From positions 27,923,659 to 27,987,658 of the forward strand of contig CM072811.1 of NCBI GenBank assembly GCA_037013495.1: a stretch of DNA of 64,000 nt, written 5' to 3'. A program made the position numbers and the translations under genes. This DNA comes from Hippophae tibetana. Lineage: Eukaryota > Streptophyta > Magnoliopsida > Rosales > Elaeagnaceae. A model generated the notes under the pieces. It worked only from the letters and a program-made list of their open reading frames with translations. It did no database searches and was not told where the DNA came from. Positions 47,283-59,065 of the stretch are shown piece after piece (within the stretch, counting starts at the first letter, position 1; every line of letters begins with the position of its first letter).

Positions 47283-48220
47283 GAAATCTAAAATGTAACC
47301 CTAATTTCCCATTCGCTCAATGGCGCCCTTCTTCTTCTGATCTTCCTGCGCGAATTGATCAAGATGGTTGAACCCTTTTCTCTTCTCTCAGATCCACCGA
47401 AATGGTGCAGTTGGAGGTTCAGACGGTTCCAACCCTCCACCTGGTCCTCCGTCTCTGTGAAGCGGTGCTCTTCTTCACTGCGTTCCACGTTTCTCTGAGA
47501 CAGAAGAGTGGTACGGCTACCCATGACGGTGGCTAGACGGGTGCGACTCCAATCAACCAACTATAATAGCTAATCTGTGAGAGTTTGTACATTAGCCAAT
47601 GGACATAGCTATAAACTGCAACCTCAGTGTCGTTTATCGTTGCGAGCTATTAGCTCACACGCAACTACAAAGTGCGACCTCAACGTCGTTTATCGCTGCA
47701 AGCTCTAGCCTGAAAGTCTGAGTTACGTTATGTTTCTTTCTGAAATGATAGTTTTCTCTGGAAAACAAGTATTTTTGGATACTAGATCGTCCTCTCTGTC
47801 TTTTCTTCTTCTTCTTCTTCTTTGTTCGTTTCGATTCAGATTTCCAGAACACGAAAAATGCTTTTTTTCTCTCTTTTTCAATATTGCAACTGATCGGGGT
47901 TTTTCTTTTTCCAGCCAACTATACATACAAACAAGGTACATGGTGACGTCAAGGGGCCTCTCGCCTAAAAGACGTTCACTTTGAATTTTTTTTAGAACCA
48001 CTTCTATGGCGCGACATTATTCATCTCTGCGATTCACGTTTCTTCGAGAAAATAGAATTGGTACAGTTTCACGAGTAAACCATAATTGCCATACCAGAAA
48101 TCAGAGATCAAAAAACAGAGGATAAGTGTAAACCAGAATGGTCACACCAGAAATAAGAAATCAAATGGTCTGAGAGCAGAAATTAGCGTAGCAGGTAATT
48201 CTATTAGTAAGCAATAACTT
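47283..48220 (-). other. 5' leader of the copia element with a short duplication
   Basis: The leader of about 940 bp lies between the primer site and the gag ATG and is richer in GC than its surroundings. It holds two 35-bp copies of a CTGCAACCTCAGTGTCGTTT-like sequence (47614-47648 and 47669-47703, offset 55). A GAA/CTT-rich stretch is at 47805-47825. Small ORFs here have no recognisable product. Confidence 0.6.
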
Positions 48221-48232
48221 GCTCTGATACCA
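48221..48232 (-). other. Primer binding site of the copia element
   Basis: The minus strand reads TGGTATCAGAGC directly after the 5' LTR. This is the 12-base complement of the 3' end of plant initiator tRNA-Met. Confidence 0.95.
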
Positions 48233-48457
48233 TGACAAACATTGTATTTCTGATAATTATCATATATATTTCATATTATTTCTATTCTGTTTCTATACAA
48301 GAGTTTAAGTATATGTATACAAGGAAAAACGAAAACTAAACAATAATCCTAACTGGTGTACATCTATGTTTTATGGCTCCACTAATATTATTGTTTGCTA
48401 CATGTTTTGCTCCACTAAACATTAGTGTATGCCACTGTTGTAGCATGAAGCACAACA
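48233..48457 (-). repeat. 5' LTR of the copia element
   Basis: This 225-bp LTR reads TGTTGTG … TTTGTCA on the minus strand and is flanked outside by CATATG (48458-48463). It would carry the promoter. AT-rich TATA-like runs are present near 48256-48266 and 48311-48320. Confidence 0.9.
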
Positions 48458-48463
48458 CATATG

Positions 48464-49355
48464 GAGTATTTAATATTAAAAGAAATAGAGAAGTAGAGGT
48501 TTTGAACTTTAAAGATAGGATGTCAATGACTGTGCAGAAATTATAATTAGCCAAGAATCAAGAAACAAATCTATATATGTTCCTCTCTGTATTGGTGCCC
48601 ATAACGGTAAAAATAAACCCCATGAAAGTAACCATATGCTAATATAAATTTTCAGATGAAGCATGTTGTAATTAATTTGGGGATAAATTAAAGATTGTAG
48701 TTAATTGTGTTTATTATACTAATTACGTAATAAAAATTGGGTGAAAGATTTTAAATTGTTATAGTTTTCAATAAAATTATAAAAAAGTTTTATATTTATC
48801 AAGTCACATACAAAAGTCCTATAATTTTCAAAAAATATATACATTGATATTGAATTAATAATTTATCTTTTTTTTATAAAAGTATTACATTTTAAAGAAC
48901 ATTTTTGAAATTATAAATTAGTAAAAAAATCAAGTAATTCTTAATCTCAATAAAGCTCAAAAATTCATAATCAATAATGTTCACATTTTTTATACTATTA
49001 GATTTTTGTTGCACCATTTAATAACTATAACACTTTTATATATTTTTTATTAAAAAATATATAACTTCTAGTTTCTTTCATCCATAAAAATTTAAACAAA
49101 CTTAAAATTTCTACCTATATATATCATTTGCATGGTATTATTTGAGTTTATTTATTTCATAAGATTATTTTTAATTCAGTTTAATTTTACAAAAAATAAC
49201 AAACTTAAGATACCCTTTATTAATTACAAATAAACTAAAATTTTAACGTATCAAAAACATGTGGAAACTCAATTTAGTCTAGTTGAATATTATTAACATA
49301 TTATTTAACTGTGTACTTGTGTGATGGTTTGGAAGATGCTATGCATAAGTGTTGA
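48464..49355. other. AT-rich intergenic stretch
   Basis: I see no gene, RNA gene or element ends here, only AT-rich, stop-filled sequence. Confidence 0.5.
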
Positions 49356-49693
49356 TAGGCTATTAGTGCTAATAGTAACAATATAGATTGGTTGGCTTGA
49401 TGCAAATTGTATGCCTCGAAGGATAATGGAGGTTTGGGGTTTAAATATTTTAAGACTTTTAATTTGGTTATGGTTTCAAAGCAATGTTTGCATTTAGTTA
49501 AAAACCTTGAATTTTTATTCTTACAAGTTTTTAAGCATTAGTATTTAGAATTAGTCAATTTTCACTGCTAGTGTTGGTTCTTATCCTTCCTTAGCCTGAT
49601 GAGGTTTTCAAGAAGCTCTTTATATTTTAATTGTTGTATTATTGACATTTGGGATGATACTTGGATTCTCACTCCACCTAAGTTCCAACCTAC
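49356..49693 (+). pseudogene. LINE (non-LTR retrotransposon) fragment, zf-RVT region
   Basis: One frame with three stops gives SANSNNIDWLA then CKLYASKDNGGLGFKYFKTF and SKQCLHLVKN, and ends CIIDIWDDTWILTPPKFQP. This pattern (IHW..W..LC.PK..GGLGF…W…VGNG..I..W.D.W) is the region just after the RT domain of plant L1-type elements. The rest of the element and its poly-A tail are not seen. It is a 5'- and 3'-truncated, decayed remnant. Confidence 0.8.
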
Positions 49694-50640
49694 TATTTTA
49701 ATAAAATCAATATCCTACAGTTTGAAAAAAAAAATCTTTAATTTTTTAAATTATATAGTTTTTTTTTCTTTTTTAAAAATAGAAAATTTATATTAATTCA
49801 TTCATATAATTTAATTATAATACATAAATAAATAAAGATTATAAATGTGAAAGTATAATTCTGCAGCATAACAGTAAACTATGTGAATTGAATTTTCATT
49901 TCATTTCAATTTAATCATTATTTTTAAATTTTTAAAATATAGCAAATATATACTAAATTTAAATTTTTTAAATGAAATTACTTTTATAGAGAATAAAATT
50001 ATAAAATATAAATATAAATTATTATACAATTTATCATACTATATTATATAGATTATTAGTAAATATCATTCAAATTATTATAATATAATTTCATACAATT
50101 AGATAAAATATAAATATAGCAATTTTATATTCTAGTAATTTTATTGTAACATAGGTGGATCCAAAATATAAATTTTGTATTGATTTTCAAACAAGAATTT
50201 CAATATTAAATGAGGGCAAACTCATGAATATTTATGAATTATATAGTCTATTTTTAAATAATGATGTAATAAAAATTCAATTTTAATATATATATATATA
50301 TTGATGTTTAAATGTTAACTAAATTCATACATAGATCTCCAAACTTTTAAAATTTATGATTTAATCTTTAAAATTTTAAAACTTCATACAAGTTTTTTAA
50401 ACTTTTAAAGTGTATGGTTTGATCTTTAAAATTTTAAAATTTTAAACACAGATTATTAAATTTTCAATTTTGTACGATTTAAGTACTAAATTTTTAATAC
50501 TTAACACATGGATACTAAATTTTTGATTCATAAATATGTATTCAAGTATCCAAGTTAGGATTTATGTACAAAATTTTAAAAATTTATTATCAAATCATGT
50601 ATTTTAAAAATTTAAAGATATATTTATAAATTTATATAAA
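49694..50640. other. AT-rich intergenic stretch
   Basis: I see no gene. Around 50320-50620 several similar lines (TTTTAAA…TTATGATTTAATC) recur at roughly 65-70 bp spacing, probably a worn low-complexity tandem array. Confidence 0.4.
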
Positions 50641-50648
50641 GTTTTGGG

Positions 50649-50683
<35 letters not shown>
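50649..50683. repeat. Compound (TA)n(GA)n microsatellite
   Basis: A TATATA run passes directly into a GAGAGA run. It lies at the start of a region with several GA tracts upstream of WUS. Confidence 0.85.
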
Positions 50684-50848
50684 TTCTCTCTATGATAGAG
50701 GGCACAAACAATTTGCACAAGTGTATAACATAAATCTATAATAATTTAGGCATAAAAAATTTACACGGGTTCGTGTTATATATGTTTTCTTATGCTTCGT
50801 TCTCTATGATTGAACGCACGAAGATTTTGCACAAGTGTTACATGGGTT
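50683..50848. repeat. Imperfect direct repeat, about 48-bp unit
   Basis: GTTCTCTCTATGATAGAGGGCACA … TTTGCACAAGTGT (50683-50730, condensed here) recurs as GTTCTCTATGATTGAACGC … TTTGCACAAGTGT at 50799-50848. The copies are 116 bp apart. No element ends are visible. Confidence 0.6.
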
Positions 50849-51026
50849 CCTCTTATCTTTATGTTTTTGTTTTCAATTTTTTTAACAAAGATGATAAAAG
50901 AAAGTTAAGGTAATATATATATATATATATAATAAATATTGAGTCTAGGATTAGGAATGCAGTTAGAGGCCGTCTCTACGCATAGCATGGCAAAGAAAAG
51001 AAAGAAAAATGAGAACACTAGCTGTC

Positions 51027-51028
<2 letters not shown>

Positions 51029-51073
<45 letters not shown>
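51029..51073. repeat. (GA)22 microsatellite
   Basis: A perfect 45-bp GA/CT tract lies within a 300-bp island (50930-51260) that is less AT-rich than its surroundings, about 9.7 kb upstream of the WUS start codon. A (CTA)6 run follows at 51182-51200. GA tracts are targets of plant BASIC PENTACYSTEINE proteins; a role here is speculative. Confidence 0.92.
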
Positions 51074-51076
<3 letters not shown>

Positions 51077-51513
51077 TGTGTGAAGAGAGATATGGGTAAG
51101 AAAATAAGAAGAAGAAGATGATTACCCGAAAGAAAAGGATGTGTATGTAGTACCACAGCGGCTCTATAATTCACTCAAAGGCTACTACTACTACTACTAC
51201 ATTATGAGGTAAGCATCTCTGTATTTTGGATAAGAGATAGAGATAGAGACAGAGTAATTATAAGCACAGAACTTTACTGCCAAATCAACTCTTAAAAAGT
51301 TGATCAAACACATAAAGACTGACCTGATATTTATATTTCGACAAAAACATCAATTATAATAAATAATATTCATTATTATATTTTTCATATATTTAAAATA
51401 CTTCTTTAATTTCTTTTAGAATGACACGATATAGAGATAAATTATTTTTTAAAAAATTTTATTCTATTTATAACTTAAAAAATTTAATTTTAATTTTATA
51501 TTATTTTAATTAC

Positions 51514-51546
<33 letters not shown>

Positions 51547-51921
51547 ACAATATTATTTCTATTCACTCCATGTCCCAAACTTTTTAAAAGGTTTATTATT
51601 AAGGTGATATATATATATATATATATATATATACTTTGTCTAACAACATGCAAATAACTTACTAATATAGTCCATATAGTATAAACTTTTTTACATGTAT
51701 ATATTATACATATTTTTAAACAATAAGTTAATTACAAGTTTTTATTTCTTAAAATAAAAAAAAATCTTAGAATAAAAAAATTAATATTTTAATTATTGGG
51801 ACAAAGGAACAAAAGCCTACATGATCTTGTTCTCAAAACCCGTGTAAATGCATGATAAGGAAAGGAAAATCTCATGATGATCATGTCAAAATCAAACAAA
51901 TTATGCAATCTGAAAAAGTTG

Positions 51922-51926
<5 letters not shown>

Positions 51927-51954
<28 letters not shown>
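51927..51954. repeat. (GA)14 microsatellite
   Basis: This is a second GA tract, inside another less AT-rich island (about 51800-52130) with purine-rich, non-coding sequence on both sides. It is about 8.9 kb upstream of WUS. Confidence 0.9.
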
Positions 51955-51961
<7 letters not shown>

Positions 51962-52130
51962 TCAGAAAACTCAGAGTTGTAGAAAAAAGGAATGAGAGTT
52001 AGACTAGTGCTGCTTGAATTCAAGGAGAGTTATATACTGAATAAATTTCTCTACTCCCGAAGAAGAAAAGGGGATTAAATGTCACTGCACTAGTCGGTCC
52101 ATCAGTGATATATAGATATGTGTCTTTTTG

Positions 52131-55100
52131 TACATGTATACTTTTAATTGTATGGTAATAAATTCTTTTTTTTTAAATAAAAATATATTAAATTTATTTA
52201 ATATTTAAAATCTTTTCTCATATCCAAATTGTATTAATATAATTTTTTATATAGTATTTAATAAAAATTTATATAATAAAAATAATTTTTAATATAAGGC
52301 AAAAAAAACAATTTTAAAATTTAAATTTTAAATAAGTTAAATAAATCTACATCTATTATTGATATTAAATTTTTATATAATCGGATATAATATATAATAT
52401 AATTTTAATTTGCTATTAATTACACAAAAATTATAAGTTAATTTCTTTAATATGTGCGTGTAAAGGGTAAAAAACAAGAATTAAACAACCCATTAATTGC
52501 TAAGTTTTTAAACCAAAAATATACTTTCATTTGTTTGCTTTTGCAATTGTACTTTATTGTTTTCAAGCATATAAGACAACAGAGACATTCACATAGCAGA
52601 TGGAATTGGCATAGGAGATAAATGCATGGAATTATATTTAGTTTTTTTTTAATGGAAAAAAAACTTATTATAAATGAAACGTTATGATTTCGTTATTAAT
52701 TCATTAACTATAAAAAGTATATGTTAACAAAGAGTGTATAAATTATAAGCTCGATATTGATGAATATGATTTTAATTTTCAAACCATACAATTAATACTA
52801 ATTTCTTACATTCAATTCATTATGAACTAAAATAATTTCACTATGGATTTAATACATTGAGGTATCTCTCCTTTGTTGAAAGTTATTTTAGAAAAAAAAA
52901 TATCTTTTTTTCTATATAAGTCCCAAAGTGATTGTTCAAAAATCTTAAAGTTTAATTAGTAAATATTTTTGAAAAAATAATAAAAATAATTCTTTTAAAA
53001 TTTGTAATAAAAATAATAACATTAGTTATATCTAATTTATATATTTTTTATTAAAAAATATATTTAATCATTTCACGTTAAATACCATCTAATTGAATGT
53101 CGTTCAAATTAAACTATGACCATTTAAATTTATTAAATATTAAACTCTACTTAATTTAATCACATTTAATATTATTATTATTATGTTGTTTTTTATTGTT
53201 TATATATTTTAAAAATATGATTAAAATTTATATGTGCCTTATATAGGAATGCAAAATTTAAAAATATATTGTCCATTCTGACTTGTGGTCTTAAAACACA
53301 TCGATGTAAAATTTATTGATAATAAGAGTATTATAATATATATAATATGTATTCAATGATATACTAAAATTATACTAAATATTAAAATATAAATATAAGA
53401 TGTTGATGTAATTATGAGATTATTTACTAACAAAATGTAAATTATATAAATTATATTATAATATATGGATAAAAATACATGCAATAAGTTTCGATAAAAA
53501 CTGTGATAAAAACAATAATTTAAACAAGATCTCCAATATTGACTAAAGATGTTTCCACTTAATTTTTTCAAGTATCAAAAATCAACGTATGATATTTGCA
53601 AGATATAATAAGGTATTATTATATCAATCTAACGAGCAAACTTCGATCTTGAGGATCCCCCACCAATGTAATATTTATAGCATACATACAAATTTTACTA
53701 ATAAAAATATTAATTTTATTTCACACTTATATTTTTATTATAAAAAAATATCTATTTAATTTTAATTAATTAGATATATTTAACGTTAAATTCTAATCTC
53801 GTCATTGAAATAATATTTTTATTATTATATAAGTTTTATAAATGTTATTTTATTTATATATTTTTTTTTCTATGTATCCTAACAACATGTTTTTAGTTTT
53901 GTATTCTCATGCACCAATAATATTTTCTTTTTCTGAAAAAATGGAAGAAGGTGTGATATCATAGTACTATTATACGTAGAAGCTCCACTGTACTCCAGAA
54001 ATCAATATAGAATCCATAATATTCAATGCTTTGGCATTTATGTCTTAATGGGACATAATGGGTGTGCATGCACGCTCTATATAATGAAAAATAAATAAAT
54101 AAATAAATAAAAAGTACAACCTCATGATCATTACAACTTCTGAATTTACCGTACATCCAACGAAATTACGTAGTTAGCAAAGAAAAATTATTTATTAGTT
54201 GATAAATAAGTGATGTGATATTTCTCAATTAGTTGTTATTTTAAAAAGATAATTGTATTTTTTTAAAATTATTGTATTTATATTTAATATGAATTAAAAA
54301 ACTAAATGTTCATGATATAGAAGTAACGTATAATTTTTCTTAACAAACACATAATGTGGAGCCCACGGAAAGTAGGACTCCTTTTCTATGTTTGTGATGA
54401 TGATTATTGCGTATATGGGAATAAGATATGATATTGGTTGCTCTAACAAGAATAAGGTTATTGTTTTTGTTTCGAGGGCTTTGTATAAATACTTCTCATA
54501 TAGAAACAAAATCATGATAAACATTTCATGAGAATTTTTTTGTAAAAAGCTATTTCACAACTCAAAATATATTTTATGTTTGGTGTATCATAAGTCCACT
54601 AAAAAATTGAAATTTTATTTCAAAAGATTAATCCATTTGCTCGTAGAATAAAAAAATAGGAATAAAGATGATAAATAAATTGAATTGAATGGATATTATT
54701 ATTATTATATTTGTTTGAATAGTTAAGTTAAAATAATGATAAATATAAAAGTAAAATTTATAAAATTATAAATAGAAAATATTAAAAATATATATATAAA
54801 ATAAGAAAAATAATAAATATTTATACAAATGTGTGAAAAAAATATGATATTTCAATGTATTCTTGAATATTGCGGTGTGAATGTGTATTCCTATTTTTAT
54901 TGAAATGCTTTACATTCCACTATAAACTAATAGTCAAAATCGAACACTAAAATTCCTTCAATCATTCTTGATATATGTATAAAAATAATGTTAATCTTTT
55001 TCACAATAACTTAAGTTTAAAAATAATATTAATCATTTTCTCAATAATTGAAGTTTTTGAGAGAGTTTGTTAACCAATAATTTATAATATGTTATCGAAG

Positions 55101-55450
55101 TTGAAATTCATATGATCAAACCTTAATGCTCATAATTATTGAATTGCAAGTGATTGGTCTATATGGTGTGCATATAGTGAAAACTTATGGAAGAGTGATA
55201 AATATATAAAAAATATATTAGTCATTCTTCTAATAACTTAAACTTGTAGAAAAATTGATTAATTAATAACTTATAATAATTCTTATTATCATTTTTATTA
55301 CTGACAACCAAACATGTCTCCTAGGTAAAGTACCTTAAGTCCTTATTAAGTCATGAATCATTTCATATCTAGGTAATGTAAATGTTTTGCAAATTCCCAA
55401 CAATCTCTTCCTCAAACAAAGTACTATATGATTCAAATCCTCTCAATTAA
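52131..55450. other. AT-rich intergenic stretch
   Basis: No gene is supported. An (AAAT)n run lies at 54090-54111. Short open frames are chance products of AT-rich DNA. No terminal repeats or RNA genes were recognised. Confidence 0.45.
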
Positions 55451-55459
55451 ATATATACA

Positions 55460-55660
55460 TTATCTTCGCAGTTTACACTTTATCTAGTTACCACAGTTGA
55501 AGATACCATTATCTTCGTGCTTTACATTGTATTCAGCTCCAACTCACTTCAGTCAAAAATATGTCTTATCTTCGTGTGTACGTTTATATTATGTCTAACT
55601 CACTTCAATTAAAAATGTCTTAATTTCACATTTTACATTGCGGTCAACTCATCTTAAGCC
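55460..55660. repeat. Degenerate tandem repeat, about 56-bp unit, nearly four copies
   Basis: ATTATCTTCG(C/T)… followed by TTTACATT.TAT.TCTAACTCACTTCA recurs from about 55462, 55510, 55567 and, weakly, 55622. The units diverge strongly. The flanks (55310-55830) are slightly less AT-rich and may be part of an old LTR, but no partner LTR was found. Confidence 0.65.
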
Positions 55661-56812
55661 TACAAAGAACCTTGGGTTCACACAGATGAAAAATGACAAA
55701 TATTCACGTAATCACCTACAATAAAAGAGTTTGAAGTTGGCTCTTATAACTCCTATAAGAAATTGGAAGTTTAATACCAAAAGATTAACTTCCTTAAGTA
55801 TATCACATATTAACCTATAAGTTAGTTCATATCTAAATAATATGGGATTTTATTTGTATATTTCTAACATAAATAAAATAAATTGATGAACTAAAAGTTA
55901 ATTTAATAAAAATATGTAAAACAATCAAACAATTTATAAGTGTTTTAAACTTAAGATTATAATTAAAAATAGCATCTAAGATAGTCAAATATAAAAACAA
56001 AATTGAATAAAAAAAGTTAAAAAAATATTAAATTTTCATATACTTAATTAAATATATATATATATATTTAAAATTATTAAAATAAAAGGTTATATAATAT
56101 ATTTCACATTTAAAGTTCATATTTGAAGTAAAATCATATAATATAAATGGTAGAAGCTTTACTCTAAAGCTTTTGTTTTTCCTTGCATTTAGTTTTTATT
56201 TTATATTTTTAATGTTCTTTGGCGTGTTATTACATGTAATATTAATTATGAATAAACATGTCAGTAAAGGTGAGACAAACGAGTAATTTTGTCCGCTTAT
56301 TTATCACACAAGAATTGAATCTAGCGTATATATAACTATTTGTACGGATACTTGCAAGTGCAACCAACGTTTTACGGACACACTGATAAAGTGCCAATTT
56401 TTATTACTTTTGTCATTTATTTTCCCTTCATTAATGACATAATATACAATAATACATAAAAATAAGTAAATGACTCAATACATCTAATTAAAAAATTGCA
56501 CGTAGTTAATTTTTTTTTAAAAAGATTTATTATAATCTTTCGATTTTTATTATTATATAAATTTTTAAATAGTATCTTAAAAATACTTAAATTATTTAAA
56601 ATGTATCTATTTGATAAAAAAAAGAAATATGTAGATAGTTTAGTATTTAGAGTTTAAAATTTATAATTTAGTGTTTAATTATAGAATTTAGAGTTTAATG
56701 GAAAAAAGGAGATCAAATTTTATACAAATAAATAAATATGTTAGAAAGAGAGCAGAGTGTTTAAAAACTAAAACAAAAGGAGAAAGAGAGGAGGACAAGA
56801 AACTAATAAAAA

Positions 56813-57475
56813 AAATTAAAATGATTAAAGTATCATTCATTGTTTTGTGCATAAAAATCACTTTTGACCAAATGTATACTTTGTAACATATAAATACTTT
56901 TAAGGTATCACTAAAAAAATTGGACTATTATTAACATCAAAACAATAATTTGAATATAATGAGATAACATTCCCACATTCCCATTGAATGGGGAAAAGAG
57001 AAAATAAACTAATAAAAAAAGATAAATTCATAAATATACTATCGAATTATCATAAAAATTACAAACGTATTATCTAATTATATCAACTCATAAAAATAAT
57101 AATCAATTATAATTATTGGTTATTTTTTTATGGTTATGTTTCATTTTTTGTGATAGATTTGTACAACTAATAATGAGTTTAGTAGTAAGTTTATAACACT
57201 AATAATAAGTTTGGTAGTAGGTTTGTACAAATAATAAAAAATTTGGTAGTAAATTTGTCATAAAAGTGATAGATTTGTATCACTAATAATACTTTAACGT
57301 TATTTTTGATATATAAAATTAAATAGTATATTTGTAACTTTCACGATAATTTAGTGAAAATTTATTAGTTTACCCTACAAAATTAAAATGATTACTTTTA
57401 TTATTTTGTGCATAAAAATCATTTTTGGCCAAATGAATATGTTTTTAAAAATATTGATACTTTTAAAATCAACAA
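56813..57475. repeat. Direct repeat pair (about 95 bp) enclosing a 32-bp tandem array
   Basis: TTAAAATGATTAAAGTATCA through to TTTTAAGGTATCA (56813-56915) recurs at 57380-57475 with ATAAAAATCA(C/T)TTTTG(A/G)CCAAATG shared. Between them, 57150-57290 has about four copies of a GTTTGGTAGTA.GTTTGTA…AATAAT unit of about 32-38 bp. Confidence 0.65.
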
Positions 57476-57486
57476 AGAACTTGGAA

Positions 57487-59065
57487 GGGTTTGGTACCTC
57501 ATTAATACTTATTTAAACCAAAAGATACTCATATTGATCCATATTCTCAAATAATATAATAGTAGTCTCTTATTTACACTACGGTGTAAACAATTATCTA
57601 ATTTTATGTTTTAAGTTGAGGATTTTATCACATACTTGATACATGTGATATAAATGAAGAATAATTATGTTATTTAAAGGTTTTGGTACTTTAATAGTAT
57701 CTCTATTTAACAAAAAGTATGCATGTAGACCTATATTTTCATAGCATTACACTAGTAGTCTATACATTTAATTTTAGGAACATAAGTTATACAAAATTCA
57801 AATGTAATTAATTGAAGATTTTGACATGTACCACACTCGTAGACAAATAATTAAGGACAAACTTGTCTTTAAAATAATTAAAGAATAAAAAATTTCATTA
57901 AAATATTATTAACAAAAAAAATTGGGAAAATAAAAAAGATAACACTATTAAAACTATACAACCACAAAAATGGTACCAATTATGTCAATCTCATACATTT
58001 AACATACATTTAACATACATTTAATAGAACATTGTTCAAATTAAACTACGATCATTTAGACTTATTCAATATTATTGAGATACTATTTTTGTTCTTATAA
58101 ATTTTAAGGGTGTTATTTTTTATAATTTCCTTAAAAAAAATAATTTAACCCCAAAAACAAACAAAATATCAAAAAGTAGAAAACAAATCTTGAAAAAAAT
58201 CTAAAGAAATTGAATTATGTTAAACGTAATAGTTTTGCGAGAAAAAACTGGAGAGAGACAGATGCTTTTGTAATAAAAACTGAAGGCTTTTGTTAAATAC
58301 TCAAACATCTAAGCAGAAAAGAAGAATGAGGTTCCAAAACCATACATAAGACTTCAAATAGGTGAACCTAAACCAATAGGAATAACAACTAAGCTTATTA
58401 GTTTAATCACATCAATGTATGTAAGTCAAGAGTACTAAAAACATGTAAATAATTTAAATTACAAAATGTATGTGTCAAACCACAACAAGTAACAAGTATA
58501 AGGAAATATAAGAAAACACTAAGTACTTAAACTTGAAAAATACATATTAGATTTTTCATAAAAACATCTATAAGCAAAAGATCAAGGAAGAGTGTCTAAA
58601 ATACGAACACCAAAGGGAAGAAAAGAAACTGAAAACCAACACAAAACATAGTAGACAACAAAGATAACAACTAGTAAATCGAAAAATATGCAATCCATAT
58701 GATATGATTGAAAAAGAAAGATTTTAATACTTAAACACCACATGATAAAATCATGTAACGAATACTCATGTAAATATGTCATGTGTAAAACACATATTGA
58801 AATTTTAAATTAAATTTTAACTTTGAACTAATAATGTACCTTAAATTAAATATAAAAATTAAGAATGTATATTATGAAAATATGAATCTATATGCATAAC
58901 TTTTGTTAGATAGAGGTATTAATAAAGTATCAAACCATTTGAATGAGACAATTACCCTTTATTTATATCACATGTATCAAGTATGTAATAAAATCCTCAA
59001 TTTAAACATGAAATTAGACTATTTTTATATATTAAAATAAATGAAAGATTAAAATTACACTACTT
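57487..59065. repeat. Tandem pair plus an inverted copy (about 185-bp unit)
   Basis: A unit with TTTGGTAC….TTAATA (57487-57665) is followed by a related unit (about 57675-57855). The sequence ACATACTTGATACATGTGATA at about 57630 reappears in opposite orientation within 58830-59065 (TATCACATGTATCAAGTATG), together with its neighbours. The inverted copies are about 1 kb apart. This may be an inverted-repeat transposon or successive insertions of one family. Confidence 0.65.

Larger units (their letters stand above)
42685..48457 (-). mobile_element. Ty1/copia LTR retrotransposon, 5.8 kb, degenerate
   Basis: Two 225-bp LTRs (42685-42909 and 48233-48457) face the same way. A primer site matching tRNA-iMet lies beside the right LTR, and a GGGGG purine tract lies near the left one, so the element reads on the minus strand. 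CATATG flanks both ends (42679-42684 and 48458-48463). Gag, protease, integrase, RT and RNase H follow in the copia order. By my hand count the LTRs differ at about 19 of 225 positions, so the insertion is not recent. Frameshifts and stops break all long frames. It lies in the 23-kb gap between ALKBH9 and WUS. Confidence 0.92.

Noticed and set aside
50905-51174. 89-codon minus-strand frame with a long Ser-Leu run
   Set aside because: The Ser-Leu run is the translation of the GA microsatellite; the remainder is not protein-like.
53959-54156. Minus-strand frame near an AAAT run, considered as a small peptide gene
   Set aside because: The FIYLFIYF-like stretch is simple-repeat translation; no supporting structure.
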